Below are positions 23,490 to 32,569 of a stretch of DNA of 64,000 nt, piece after piece (positions within the stretch are counted from its first letter, which is position 1; the number at the start of each line of letters is the position of its first letter). The notes beneath the pieces were generated by a model, which had not been told where the DNA came from, searched no databases, and saw only the letters and a program-made list of their open reading frames with translations. Where the stretch lies: positions 62,001 to 126,000 of the forward strand of contig NZ_OY761810.1 in NCBI RefSeq assembly GCF_963664915.1, in the 5' to 3' direction. Made by a program: the position numbers and the translations under genes. The DNA is from an uncultured Caproiciproducens sp. Lineage in GTDB: Bacteria; Bacillota; Clostridia; Oscillospirales; Acutalibacteraceae.

Positions 23490-25157
23490 TCAACCGACAA
23501 TAGAAGCGTATTTATATTCAATAATCGGGCCGCCCGAGCCGTTGATGATTGCGCCCTGAAGTCGTTTGCTGAAAAGATTTTTCGAGAATGTAAATGCAAG
23601 GGGTGCAATGCCGACATCCTGATCACAGAGGATTTTTTCAGCTTCTGTAAATTTTGTGAGGCGGACGTTCATATCGCTTTCTGTTTTGCAGGCGTTAACC
23701 AGCTCATCATACCTTGCATTGGAGAAGAATGCGGGATTGTTTCCGTCACCGGTCACATAGCACTGGAAGAATGTCATAGGGTCATTATAGTCGGCTCCCC
23801 AACCGGTTTGGCAAATTTGGTACAGTCCCTTAGAGACGGTATTGTTAAACGCGGAATTGTCTGAAGCAGCGTCAATTTTGACCTTGACTCCCAGCTTGCT
23901 TTCCCATTGGTTCTGGTAAAATTCGCTTTGAACTTTGACATTGTTGTTAGAGTTACTCTTAAGAAAAGTAACCGTGATTTGCTTTGAAGGGTCTAAGCCG
24001 AGTTCTTTCAGGCCTTCCTGCAGCAAATCTTTGGGGTCTTGTCCTTTGGAAGCTTCCAAAGGCTGTAGAACTTTATCCCTGTAGATCATATCTCCATTGC
24101 TCAGTCCATAAGGAATCAGACCGTATGCCACCTTATCCTTTTTAATAACATTTGTAACATAGGCGTCCCTGTCTATTGCAAGAGAAAATGCTTTTCTGAC
24201 TTTCACATTGGTAAAAATCTTATTGGGATCTTTATTATTGAAACAAATATAGGAAGAGGTAGGTGCTGGGCCTTCTTTAAGAATCATGTCGCCGCTGTCA
24301 ATTTTTGTTTTAAGCGTATTGACATATTCACTTCTTGCATTCCTCAAAATATCGAGTTCCCCCTGACCAAACATTTGCTCACGAGTTTGCTCTTCCTGTA
24401 CAAGTTTTACATTAATTTGTTCCAATTTTACATTTTTGGCATCCCAATAAGACTGGTTTTTCTTCATAACGATATCGGAGCCTCTGGTCCACGATGCGAT
24501 ATAGAACGGGCCGGAATAAAACATTTCTTCTGCGGTCGCACCGTACGATGAATTTTTAGAGCCTTGTGTAGCGGATGGTTTGATGGGAGACACATTTATG
24601 AAATTGGTAAGCTGTTCAAAATAAGGCAAAGCTTCTTTCAATGAAAATATCACCGTTTTATCGTCCGGTGCTTTGCATCCAACATCTTCTTTTTTGCCCT
24701 TTCCGGTATTGAATTCTTCGCCACCTTTTATGCAGTAGAAAATACCTGCATTATGGCAGTTGACCTCGGGGTCGAAAATTCTTTGAACGGCATTGACATA
24801 GTCTGCTGCTACTACCGCACTTCCATCGGAATATTTATTATCGCGGAGAGTGAAGGTCCAGGTAAGACCGTCTTTCGAGACTTTCCAGCTTTCGGCGCCG
24901 GCTGCTTCCAGCTTGCCGTCATGCATCCTTACAAGGCCTTCCTGAACTTCGCCGACGATTGCGCATTTTGTTGCATCATCCGATCTGGACGGGTCAAGCG
25001 TATCCGGGTCCGTCTCCATGCAAATATTTGCAGTTTGTTCTGAAGTTCCAACTGCGGGCTGCCCGCTTCCCATTGAGGATTTCGCTCCTCCTCCGCAGGC
25101 TGTCAGTGAGCTGATCATCAATGTGGCGGCTACTAAAATTGCCAGAGCTTTTTTCAT
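23490..25157 (-). CDS. oppA: Oligopeptide ABC transporter substrate-binding lipoprotein
   Basis: Extracytoplasmic peptide-binding protein, 555 residues, SBP family 5. Lipoprotein signal MKKALAILVAATLMISSLTAC (lipobox LTAC), then the fold: ETDPDTLDPSRSDDATKCAI, WTFTLRDNKYSDGSAVVAAD and FTNVKVRKAFSLAIDRDAYV are the family landmarks. The domain ends with LYQICQTGWGADYNDPMTFF, typical of OppA/DppE. GGAAGGAAGGA precedes the ATG. It is the first and presumably most expressed gene of the importer; the M42 peptidase upstream suits use of imported peptides. Confidence 0.93.
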   Translation of the reverse strand: MKKALAILVAATLMISSLTACGGGAKSSMGSGQPAVGTSEQTANICMETDPDTLDPSRSDDATKCAIVGEVQEGLVRMHDGKLEAAGAESWKVSKDGLTWTFTLRDNKYSDGSAVVAADYVNAVQRIFDPEVNCHNAGIFYCIKGGEEFNTGKGKKEDVGCKAPDDKTVIFSLKEALPYFEQLTNFINVSPIKPSATQGSKNSSYGATAEEMFYSGPFYIASWTRGSDIVMKKNQSYWDAKNVKLEQINVKLVQEEQTREQMFGQGELDILRNARSEYVNTLKTKIDSGDMILKEGPAPTSSYICFNNKDPNKIFTNVKVRKAFSLAIDRDAYVTNVIKKDKVAYGLIPYGLSNGDMIYRDKVLQPLEASKGQDPKDLLQEGLKELGLDPSKQITVTFLKSNSNNNVKVQSEFYQNQWESKLGVKVKIDAASDNSAFNNTVSKGLYQICQTGWGADYNDPMTFFQCYVTGDGNNPAFFSNARYDELVNACKTESDMNVRLTKFTEAEKILCDQDVGIAPLAFTFSKNLFSKRLQGAIINGSGGPIIEYKYASIVG

Positions 25158-25197
25158 AGATATTCCTTCCTTCCTAAAATTATATCAACAAATCGTT

Positions 25198-26229
25198 TTA
25201 TGAATCTGTTAATTGCTTTATAACAATTTCTGTTTCAATGGGAAGGGGCTCCTGTATGTAATTTCTAAGCAGATGGATACAGGCGTCCACGTCATCCAAA
25301 TTGATAATACTGTTTGGCGTGTGACCGTACCTTGTGGGAATCGAAATGCCCACCGTTTTCACTCCCTTGCCGGAGCGGTTGATGGCACCCGCGTCTGTGC
25401 CCCCGTTTGCCAGCACATCCATCTGATATTTAATATTATTTTTCCGTGCGCATTCAACCATTGCATTGACCAATTTTTCGTCACAGATTACAGAGGCATC
25501 GTTTACCTTAATCGCCGCTCCGCCGCCGTTTATCGCATTGCCGAGATCATCTGCCGGCACGTCGAACGATCCGGTGATATCAATGGCAATACCCAAATCA
25601 GGATGAATCGCTTCTGCCGCTACGGTCGCTCCGCGAAGCCCAACTTCTTCTTGAACGGTAAATACAAAATACACATCATGATACGGAACGCCCATATTCT
25701 GAATCGTACTTGCCATAATATAGCAGGCCGAGCGGTCATCAAACGCTTTGCTCATCACATTGCGCCCGACCAACTCCACATAGTCCCCAACAAATACGGC
25801 TGGCTCTCCAATTGCAACGTGCTGAAGCGCTTCTTCCCTGCTGGAAGCGCCAATATCAACATATAATTTATCGAGCCCGGCGAGTTTACCATCCGTAATT
25901 TTCTCAACCGCGGAAAGCGTACCGACGGCGCCGTTCTTAAACTTCACACGACTCATGTACGAAACAATTGCCGAAACGCCGCCCATTTGCTTGGCTTTGA
26001 TAAAGCCATCGTCGGTTACGGCAATGACGCACAACCCAATCTCATCCATATGAGCGGCGCACATAATTTTTTTTCTGTTCACACCGCTTCCCCGTTTTAC
26101 CATAATCAGATTTCCAATGGCATCCACCTTGACTTCGTCAACATAATCGCTGCACTTTGAGATTAAATAATCCGACACCTGGTTTTCGCTTCCGGATACA
26201 CCCCAAATCTGGGCGAGTTCTTCCAACAT
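25198..26229 (-). CDS. M42 family metallopeptidase (aminopeptidase)
   Basis: A 343-residue cytoplasmic aminopeptidase of the PepA/glutamyl-aminopeptidase/FrvX family, usually forming dodecamers with two metal ions. Visible ligands: His in MCAAHMDEIG, Asp in SKAFDDRSAC, Glu-Glu in FTVQEEVGLRG, Asp in LGIAIDITG and His in TRYGHTPNSI. GAGAGGAGC precedes the start. It is 40 bases upstream of oppA in the same direction, so it likely degrades the peptides taken up. An upstream 72-codon frame (26163-26381) overlaps its start and may be only leader sequence. Confidence 0.92.
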   Translation of the reverse strand: MLEELAQIWGVSGSENQVSDYLISKCSDYVDEVKVDAIGNLIMVKRGSGVNRKKIMCAAHMDEIGLCVIAVTDDGFIKAKQMGGVSAIVSYMSRVKFKNGAVGTLSAVEKITDGKLAGLDKLYVDIGASSREEALQHVAIGEPAVFVGDYVELVGRNVMSKAFDDRSACYIMASTIQNMGVPYHDVYFVFTVQEEVGLRGATVAAEAIHPDLGIAIDITGSFDVPADDLGNAINGGGAAIKVNDASVICDEKLVNAMVECARKNNIKYQMDVLANGGTDAGAINRSGKGVKTVGISIPTRYGHTPNSIINLDDVDACIHLLRNYIQEPLPIETEIVIKQLTDS

Positions 26230-26500
26230 TTCATTTGCTCCTCTCTTAAAACTAAATTCGGAAAGTTTTGATTTCGTGATATTTTGGAGGTCATTCGGTG
26301 CGTCTGTTCCAGTATGTTGGTGGATGATATTTTGTATACAACCAGTTCTGGCGCTTCCGTGCTATAATTATAGCAGTCCATAGCGATCTCCCTTCTTTGG
26401 CAGTTTAGGTGTGTAACAACTCCTTTCTACCATGTGGAAAATTACTATGGATTTTTCGGTTCAGCTTGATTTTATAATAGGTCAATTTAATAAATACCAA

Positions 26501-27343
26501 TTATAATGCTCTCAAAAATTTTATTGCTTCTGTAATATCCCTTTCGGGATTGTCTCCAACCTCCCTTTCTATTGTCAGATAGCCTTTATATCCTATATCA
26601 TCCAATGCATTTACATATGACTTAAAATCTACCTTTCCAAGTCCAAGAGGAACCTCATCAAAATAATCTTCCCATTTTGTAAAATCAGGCTCTTTGTTTT
26701 CTCCATAAAAATTTTCAGGATTAAATGGTTTATACATGATGCCATCTTTTGCGTGGGTATGCACAATATAGTCCTTAAGGTTGTATACAGCTTCCGCGGC
26801 ATTATCTCCAGATACCATGACCAGATTTGCCGGATCAAGATTGACCTTTACGCTTTTACATTTCAAACTGCCTAGAAAACTTTTTAAAACTGATGATTTT
26901 TCCGGTCCCGTTTCTATTGCAAAATATGCGCCTATGTTGTCTGCAAATTCACCGAGTTGTTCACATGCTTCCTGCAGTATTTTAAACCTCGGATTTTCCA
27001 TATCCTGAGGTACAACACCGATATGGGTTGTCACCACATTGGTTTCCAGGTCCTTTGCCAGTTCCATTATCCGCTTTGACTTTTCTATCTTTTTAGCATT
27101 ATCTTTGGCGTTTACAAAACCGCCCCCCATATCACCGCATAATGCTGATACTACAAGTCCATTGGATTTTATATAATCAAGGAGTTCCTTCCTACTGCTG
27201 GCATTTATGTTTTCAGGTGTCATCTCCCCCTTAACTGCATATATTTGAATACCCTCCGCTCCAACATCCTTTGCTTTTTTTACTCCCTCATGAATCCCGC
27301 ACCTGAAGGAATCTATAATTACGCCGATTTTTCTTTTATACAT
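26501..27343 (-). CDS. Sugar phosphate isomerase/epimerase (TIM barrel)
   Basis: An AP_endonuc_2-type TIM-barrel enzyme of about 280 residues, related to xylose isomerase and IolE/IolI. Start at 27343 (MYKRKIGVIIDSFRCGIHEG) with GGAGGTG upstream. Metal-site residues expected in the family appear as Glu in YFAIETGPE, Asp in VKVNLDPANL, His in YIVHTHAKDG and Glu in YLTIEREVG. It ends the three-gene minus-strand operon with two Gfo/Idh/MocA dehydrogenases, a common grouping for the oxidation and isomerisation of inositol- or hexose-like sugars. The substrate is not known. Confidence 0.9.
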   Translation of the reverse strand: MYKRKIGVIIDSFRCGIHEGVKKAKDVGAEGIQIYAVKGEMTPENINASSRKELLDYIKSNGLVVSALCGDMGGGFVNAKDNAKKIEKSKRIMELAKDLETNVVTTHIGVVPQDMENPRFKILQEACEQLGEFADNIGAYFAIETGPEKSSVLKSFLGSLKCKSVKVNLDPANLVMVSGDNAAEAVYNLKDYIVHTHAKDGIMYKPFNPENFYGENKEPDFTKWEDYFDEVPLGLGKVDFKSYVNALDDIGYKGYLTIEREVGDNPERDITEAIKFLRAL

Positions 27344-27358
27344 AAACAACACCTCCAT

Positions 27359-28417
27359 TTATTTTATTACTACTTCGTGTCCTGTCCTTGATGACTCGTA
27401 TATTGCATCGATTATCTTCATTATCTCCACTCCATCCTCCCCTGTATTGATACATGGAGTTTTATTAACCACACAGTCTACAAAATGCTTTATTTCCTCA
27501 TTAAATATGTGCTGGAACTTATTTTTCTGCAGCTCAATCGAAGGCCTGGCCTCTACAAGGTAGTCATCCTTTTCCTCATAAAATTCAAGTGCAGGCTCCA
27601 TCTGGGCTCCGGCTTTCTCACCATATATATCTAAATAATTGTGGGAATTCTTTACATAAAGAACCCAACTTGTCTCAAATGACAGTGTCATACCATTATC
27701 AAATTTGATTATCGCTGTTGCAGCGTCTTCAACGTCATTGTAATCGTCATAGTCTTGTGAACAGTATCTGGAAATACCTTTAATATTAGGCTTCATACCA
27801 AGATAATTGAATGTCGAAGCCATAACCGATACGGCCTTCGGTTTCCCATTTATATACCTGACAAGGTCTATTACATGCACTCCAAGATCAATGACGGGAC
27901 CTCCACCGGACCTTTTTTTATCGGAAAACCAGCCTCCCGGATTTCCCCATTTCCTTATGTAGCCTGTCTTAACATAGTAGACTTTCCCAAAATAACCAGA
28001 TTCAATGGAATTCTTCAGGAACTTCACATTATCCTCAAATCTTCGGACAAACCCGACCATCAAAATCTTTCCTGTTTCTTTTGCAATATCCACCATCTGC
28101 TGGGCCTCCACAGCATTCATGGCAAGAGGCTTCTCACAGAGCACATGTTTTCCAGCCTTCAGGGCTGCAATGCTGATTGGAGCATGTCCATTGTTCCATG
28201 TGGTAACACTTACGGCGTCAAGTTCATCCATTTTCAGCATTTCTCTATAGTCAGTAAACACATTGGGAATATTATATTTTTCTGCATAAGCTTCTGCTCT
28301 TTGCTCATTGATATCACATACTGCTGCTACTTTTACATTGCCGATATTTTTATATCCTTCCGTATGGCATTCGCTGATGCCTCCTGCACCAACAATACCC
28401 ACATTCAAGTATTTCAT
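27359..28417 (-). CDS. Gfo/Idh/MocA family oxidoreductase
   Basis: NAD(P)-dependent sugar dehydrogenase, 352 residues. Rossmann start VGIVGAGGISECHTEGY, then CDINEQRAEAYAEKY, the catalytic-lysine motif HVLCEKPLAMN (E-K-P) and the C-terminal Gfo/Idh domain with GGPVIDLGVHVIDLVRYI, where the Asp and His are family catalytic residues. GGGGGAG precedes the ATG. It is the middle gene of the operon, and about 25% of the sequence pattern is shared with the next gene, so the two are paralogues with different substrates. Confidence 0.92.
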   Translation of the reverse strand: MKYLNVGIVGAGGISECHTEGYKNIGNVKVAAVCDINEQRAEAYAEKYNIPNVFTDYREMLKMDELDAVSVTTWNNGHAPISIAALKAGKHVLCEKPLAMNAVEAQQMVDIAKETGKILMVGFVRRFEDNVKFLKNSIESGYFGKVYYVKTGYIRKWGNPGGWFSDKKRSGGGPVIDLGVHVIDLVRYINGKPKAVSVMASTFNYLGMKPNIKGISRYCSQDYDDYNDVEDAATAIIKFDNGMTLSFETSWVLYVKNSHNYLDIYGEKAGAQMEPALEFYEEKDDYLVEARPSIELQKNKFQHIFNEEIKHFVDCVVNKTPCINTGEDGVEIMKIIDAIYESSRTGHEVVIK

Positions 28418-28437
28418 GTTTTTACTCCCCCAAGCAT

Positions 28438-29466
28438 TTAATATATAGGCAATTCAACTATTGTTTTTTCTTTTGATGATTTGTATATTGCTTTTATGAT
28501 TTCAAGAGCTTTTCTTCCTTCAGTACCATCAATAAATACCGGGGCGTTACCGATTATAGACCTGTAAAAATCCTTTAGCTGAGTTATATGGCTGCATCCC
28601 CAATAATCCGGTCCTACGGAAAGTCCGTCAAAGCCATCCTTTATTTCATAGTAATCTTCGCCATCTATATCAACCCATGCCATATCCTGTTTAAGACCTA
28701 CTCTTCCCTTTTCTCCTACTATTTCAATTTGTATCGGTGCATCATAAGCATAAGTGTTACAAGCATACATAGTATAAATACAGCCTTTTTTGAACTTTAC
28801 CATTGCTTCAGCCGTATCCTCAACATTTACATATTTATGCCTTCTATTGCAAACTGTACCTTCTACCCATTCGACATCATCGCCCACCAACCACAGTACC
28901 CGGTCTATACTGTGGATAGCCTGGTCAATAAGCACTCCACCGCCTTCCTTGTCCCATGTACCCTTCCAGTCTGATTGTTTGTAATAGTCATCCGGGCGGG
29001 ACCACGTTAAAAATGAACTGGCTGATCGTATTTTCCCTATCTTTCCGGTTTCAATAATATTTTTTAGTTTCATACACCCTTTTACATATCGGGTTTGAAA
29101 AATCACTCCCAAAGCTACTTCGTTTTCTCTGGAAGTCCTAATCATTTCATCAGCATCTTTCAATTCTATGGATATTGGTTTTTCTGTAAGTACATTTATT
29201 TTATTTTTCATTGCATCAGTTGCAATAACTGGATGGAGATAATGGGGTGTGGCAATATGCATAACATCTATATGGGAATCAAAGCAAACTCTATAATCTG
29301 TTAAAGCCGTACACCCGCTAAAACTTTCTGCAAATCCTTCTGCCCTGTTTTTTTTTACATCAACTGCATATACAACCTGCAGAGTATCACTCAATTGTTT
29401 GAATACTTCCCTATATACTTGCGATATTCTGCCACATCCAACCATGGCAATTTTTAATTTATCCAT
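28438..29466 (-). CDS. Gfo/Idh/MocA family oxidoreductase
   Basis: Second NAD(P)-dependent dehydrogenase of this operon, 342 residues. KIAMVGCGRISQVYREVF is the nucleotide-binding start, NVLTEKPISIE carries the catalytic Lys, and GGGVLIDQAIHSIDRVLWLV is the C-terminal catalytic block. GGGAGC lies upstream of the ATG. It is the first gene of the operon and diverges from the AraC regulator at 29600 across 133 AT-rich bases that must contain both promoters. Confidence 0.92.
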   Translation of the reverse strand: MDKLKIAMVGCGRISQVYREVFKQLSDTLQVVYAVDVKKNRAEGFAESFSGCTALTDYRVCFDSHIDVMHIATPHYLHPVIATDAMKNKINVLTEKPISIELKDADEMIRTSRENEVALGVIFQTRYVKGCMKLKNIIETGKIGKIRSASSFLTWSRPDDYYKQSDWKGTWDKEGGGVLIDQAIHSIDRVLWLVGDDVEWVEGTVCNRRHKYVNVEDTAEAMVKFKKGCIYTMYACNTYAYDAPIQIEIVGEKGRVGLKQDMAWVDIDGEDYYEIKDGFDGLSVGPDYWGCSHITQLKDFYRSIIGNAPVFIDGTEGRKALEIIKAIYKSSKEKTIVELPIY

Positions 29467-29599
29467 AATATTAAGCTCCCATATACTGTACTTTACTTTA
29501 TATATCTATAAGTGTATTATAATGTTTATATATAAAACTTACATGAACCATCTTGTTTTATATTAGCACTGGATTGCTTTTTATTAAGGATGTGGCAAT

Positions 29600-30481
29600 A
29601 TGACAAAAGATTTATCGCTTCATGAGGAAATGACTATGCCGAATCCTTATTTCGCTGCTAAGCTAACCAGCTATTCATCAAATGAATATGGTTCTAAGAT
29701 TTTCGAAAACCACTGGCATGAGCAAATTGAGATTCTATATTTTGAATCCGGTTCCGCACTTATTGAATGCAATTCCACTCCCATATACGTAAAAGCCGGG
29801 GAACTAATAATAGTAAACAGTAACGACCTTCACCGGGGGATATGCCTGTCTAAAAATTTAAGTTATTACTGCATCATACTGGATACATCTATTTTGTACA
29901 GTAAAACAATCGATATATGTGATACTAAATATATAACACCCATCGTTCAAAATTATATAGTATTCAAAAATAAGATAGCCGATGATAAAGCTGTAAATGA
30001 ATGCATAGATACTTTCATAAAAGAATATAACGAAAAAGCGCTGGGGTTTGAACTAGCTTTAAAGTTCTGCCTGTATCAGCTTTTTACTCTTCTTTTACGA
30101 AACTATTCAGCATATACAATGAACTCACTGCAGTATAATAGAAGGACTAAAAACCTCGAAATATTTAATCCTGTACTGCAGTACATTGAAAGCCATTTTA
30201 ATGAAGGCCTTACGATCAGTATGCTGAGCAGAATGGCTAATATGAGCAAGTATTATTTCTGCCATTCATTCAAAGAGCTTACCGGAAAGGCATTCACAGA
30301 GTATCTGAATATTATCCGCATCAACAAATCTGAGCTTATGCTTAAAAGCACAAATATGAATGTTACCGAAGTAGCAACAGCTTGCGGATACAATGATCTT
30401 AACTATTTCAGTCGGTTGTATAAAAAACATAAAAGTGTCCCTCCTTCCAAAGTAAAACAGATAACGCAAGATGCCACGTGA
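29600..30481 (+). CDS. AraC family transcriptional regulator (cupin N-terminus)
   Basis: A 293-residue regulator. Residues about 10-100 form a cupin-like sensor (HWHEQIEILYFESGSALIEC, NSNDLHRGIC). Residues about 195-293 contain the double helix-turn-helix (LTISMLSRMANMSKYYFCHS, then MNVTEVATACGYNDLNYFSR and the PPSKVK end). It is divergent from the dehydrogenase/isomerase operon and so very likely activates it when the sugar is present. Confidence 0.92.
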   Translation: MTKDLSLHEEMTMPNPYFAAKLTSYSSNEYGSKIFENHWHEQIEILYFESGSALIECNSTPIYVKAGELIIVNSNDLHRGICLSKNLSYYCIILDTSILYSKTIDICDTKYITPIVQNYIVFKNKIADDKAVNECIDTFIKEYNEKALGFELALKFCLYQLFTLLLRNYSAYTMNSLQYNRRTKNLEIFNPVLQYIESHFNEGLTISMLSRMANMSKYYFCHSFKELTGKAFTEYLNIIRINKSELMLKSTNMNVTEVATACGYNDLNYFSRLYKKHKSVPPSKVKQITQDAT

Positions 30482-30751
30482 ATGGCGGCCTCTCCGACTC
30501 TTAGGACTCAAATCTTTGGATAGAGCGGTACTCATCTTTTGTTGATCATTAAAAAATATCTTTTCACCATCACCTACGTTAACCTCTTTCAAATCAATTA
30601 AGGTCACATAAATGCTATGATAATAAGCATTTGTCATTTGACAGGCCATAACATTCTTATGCGTGAAAAAGGCTGCGTTTTCTTACCCATTCGGATAAAA
30701 AAGTGCAGTCTTAATATGTTTTTATTGATAACATAAACTTACATGGATATA

Positions 30752-30796
30752 CATTCAAAGGCAACAGGATTTTGCTGTCCTGATGCCTTTGAATGA
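30752..30796. repeat. Long inverted repeat (bidirectional hairpin)
   Basis: CATTCAAAGGCA (30752-30763) is mirrored by TGCCTTTGAATG (30784-30795), with inner arms ACAGGA/TGTCCT around a short loop. No long T-run follows on either side. It may terminate the AraC gene or be the trace of a mobile repeat. Confidence 0.6.
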
Positions 30797-30981
30797 TTCT
30801 GTATGAAATTCCCATTTTGGAGGTCATATTACTCAAACTACCCTTTGTCATCTATGAAAACGAGCAAAAAATCGGACCAAAATTGCACTTTTTTGCTCCA
30901 AAACGACTATATACAGTATTCAAACCGTCTTGTTGTCTCTTTGAGCCACTATTCGTCATCATTATTATCGTTTCCACGGTA

Positions 30982-31259
30982 TTACCCTTTATCCCACAAA
31001 AGTTCCTGTACTTCCTGCCCATCTTTATACACGGGGAAGTTAACGGAAATGGACTTTAATGGCACTTCCTCTTCATCACGAGTGTATATCTGAATTTCTT
31101 TAATCAAAGAAGATACAAGAGCTTTTCTTCTCCATCCGGTGCAAAAATCCCTTCCATATATCCATAGTTGATCGGGTAATATATATCTGGATGTTCCGGA
31201 TGATACGCGCCCATTGCTCAATCAACCTTTACAGTAACAACATCTCCAATCACAAAAAC
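30982..31259 (-). pseudogene. Decayed pyrophosphatase-like gene
   Basis: On the minus strand the frame reads VFVIGDVVTVKVD, a TGA stop, then AMGAYHPEHPDIYYPINYGY followed by MEGIFAPDGEEKLLYLL and a stop near 31104. In the next frame it continues as EIQIYTRDEEEVPLKSISV to a stop at 30982. The G-x-YHP-x-H-x-x-IYYPINYGY pattern resembles small inorganic-pyrophosphatase-like proteins of clostridia. An internal stop plus a frameshift mark it as decayed. The family assignment is from memory of the motif and is not certain. Confidence 0.5.
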
Positions 31260-31333
31260 ACTTTCTTCTATTATTAATTATCTCTATGTCTGTCATAAAC
31301 ATTATGCGAAGCTCATTTTCACTGCATTACCCA

Positions 31334-32227
31334 CTAATTATTAATGGCATATACTCGTAGTCCGTTATTGTGCAAATTTTCAAACCAGATTTCACCGTTC
31401 CCCAGCATGATTCCCATATAATTACTAAACAAATATTTAATATAACTTTTTTTAATTTTTCCTTTCAATTCAGCTTTCATAATATCATCATATTTCTGTT
31501 CGAATTCTTCTTTATTACTTATCAATTCCTTCGAACCATTTATATTTACCTTAATTGGATAAGAAATAAGATCTGCAAGTCCTGTCTTATTGTTGTCTGT
31601 CACATATAATTTAATCTTTCCTGCGAATTCTTCGATATCCTTCGTATTTGCGTTGGTTAAAGGATAGCGTGATTCATATGTATTACCGATCGTATGTGAA
31701 AGCGTTAGTGTAAATTTAGTATCCTCTCCATTCATTGCAGACGTATAAGTTCCTTCAAATAATGTGCCTTCCTTGGTTTCAGGCTCTATTGTACCCATGA
31801 AAGTTGAACCATCTTTACTTTTTAAAACAAAACAAGCAGTATGGGTTTGAATAGATCCCTGCAAATTAATATCACTATCCTGATCATTTTGTGTAATATA
31901 GGAAGCAGTTAATAAGTCTCTATTTCTATAAATAGCGATGCAAATATTTTGGGCACCGATTTTACCTTCAAATACAGAATTACAATTATCGGCGATAACA
32001 GCTTCAACTTTTTCGATATCTGTATTATTTTTGTCTATTTCTGAACTGGGCATGAAGTCAACCTTACTACTGTTGGCTAAAGAGTTAGAAGATAAATTTG
32101 TCGAAACCCTGGAATCAGAAATTTTATCACTACCTGTACTTATGCTGTTCTTTATGTTGCTCGAACATCCAGTAATTGAAACGCTTAATAAAAAAACAAT
32201 AAATCCACTTATAATTTTAGTTTTCAG
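31334..32227 (-). CDS. Putative lipoprotein with CTG start
   Basis: The annotated-looking ATG at 32053 lacks a ribosome binding site, but the frame stays open upstream to CTG at 32227 (32225-32227), eight bases after AAAGGAG. The longer 297-residue product starts LKTKIISGFIVFLLSVSITG followed by Cys: a perfect lipoprotein signal with lipobox ITGC. A Ser/Asn-rich linker follows, then a beta-rich domain (KIGAQNICIAIYRNRDLLTA, FMGTIEPETKEGTLFEGTYT) and a C-terminal domain (DLISYPIKVNINGSKELISN, then MGIMLGNGEIWFENL). I do not know the family name. It is anchored outside the membrane; its function is unknown. Confidence 0.72.
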   Translation of the reverse strand: MKTKIISGFIVFLLSVSITGCSSNIKNSISTGSDKISDSRVSTNLSSNSLANSSKVDFMPSSEIDKNNTDIEKVEAVIADNCNSVFEGKIGAQNICIAIYRNRDLLTASYITQNDQDSDINLQGSIQTHTACFVLKSKDGSTFMGTIEPETKEGTLFEGTYTSAMNGEDTKFTLTLSHTIGNTYESRYPLTNANTKDIEEFAGKIKLYVTDNNKTGLADLISYPIKVNINGSKELISNKEEFEQKYDDIMKAELKGKIKKSYIKYLFSNYMGIMLGNGEIWFENLHNNGLRVYAINN

Positions 32228-32569
32228 CTAAAACACTCCTTTTAAAAGATCAGAATTATTGGTTTGCTTTTGGCACGAATATGAAATTTAATAGTATATG
32301 ATGAATGCTGTAAACAAAACAAATTTTCACCATCAAAGGTATTTGATAATGCCACTAATTTGCATGTCAAAAGCATTTTACACTCCTTAAATACCCGTAT
32401 GTCGGTATTTTTATAATGCTACGTAATAGTGAATTTGATTGTATTACTATATTTCCACACAATGTCAGAGACCCATAACCGTGTGCCGGTAGTCTTAGTT
32501 GCTTTGCGCAGCTTGAATCAAATATCCTCTGTCTATTACGGGAAAAACGCATATGTAAATCTTTTCAAC
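32228..32569. other. Intergenic, no gene seen
   Basis: AT-rich. It contains a short inverted repeat AAATACC/GGTATTT (32389-32395 and 32404-32410) that could end transcription of the MFS gene. No open frame here has a start with a ribosome binding site. Confidence 0.5.

Larger units (their letters stand above)
30482..31333. other. Gene-poor decayed region
   Basis: No intact gene. It holds a strong inverted repeat (30752-30796) and a pseudogene on the minus strand (30982-31259). Overlapping plus-strand frames at 30793-31093 have no ribosome binding site or family resemblance and are not called. Confidence 0.6.

Noticed and set aside
22432-23493. Longer oppB start at 23493
   Set aside because: It would run through the intergenic hairpin; the ATG at 23391 has GGGAGG and fits the family start.
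26163-26381. 72-codon frame overlapping the start of the M42 peptidase
   Set aside because: It has a GGGAG site and could be a leader peptide, but composition is unremarkable and no conservation can be tested here.
30793-31093. Overlapping plus-strand frames opposite the decayed pyrophosphatase-like gene
   Set aside because: No ribosome binding site; the signal on the minus strand explains the coding bias.
32460-32560. Segment reading TRLWVSDI, reminiscent of IS3 transposases (LWVTDI)
   Set aside because: Too short and without any other transposase motif or inverted repeats.
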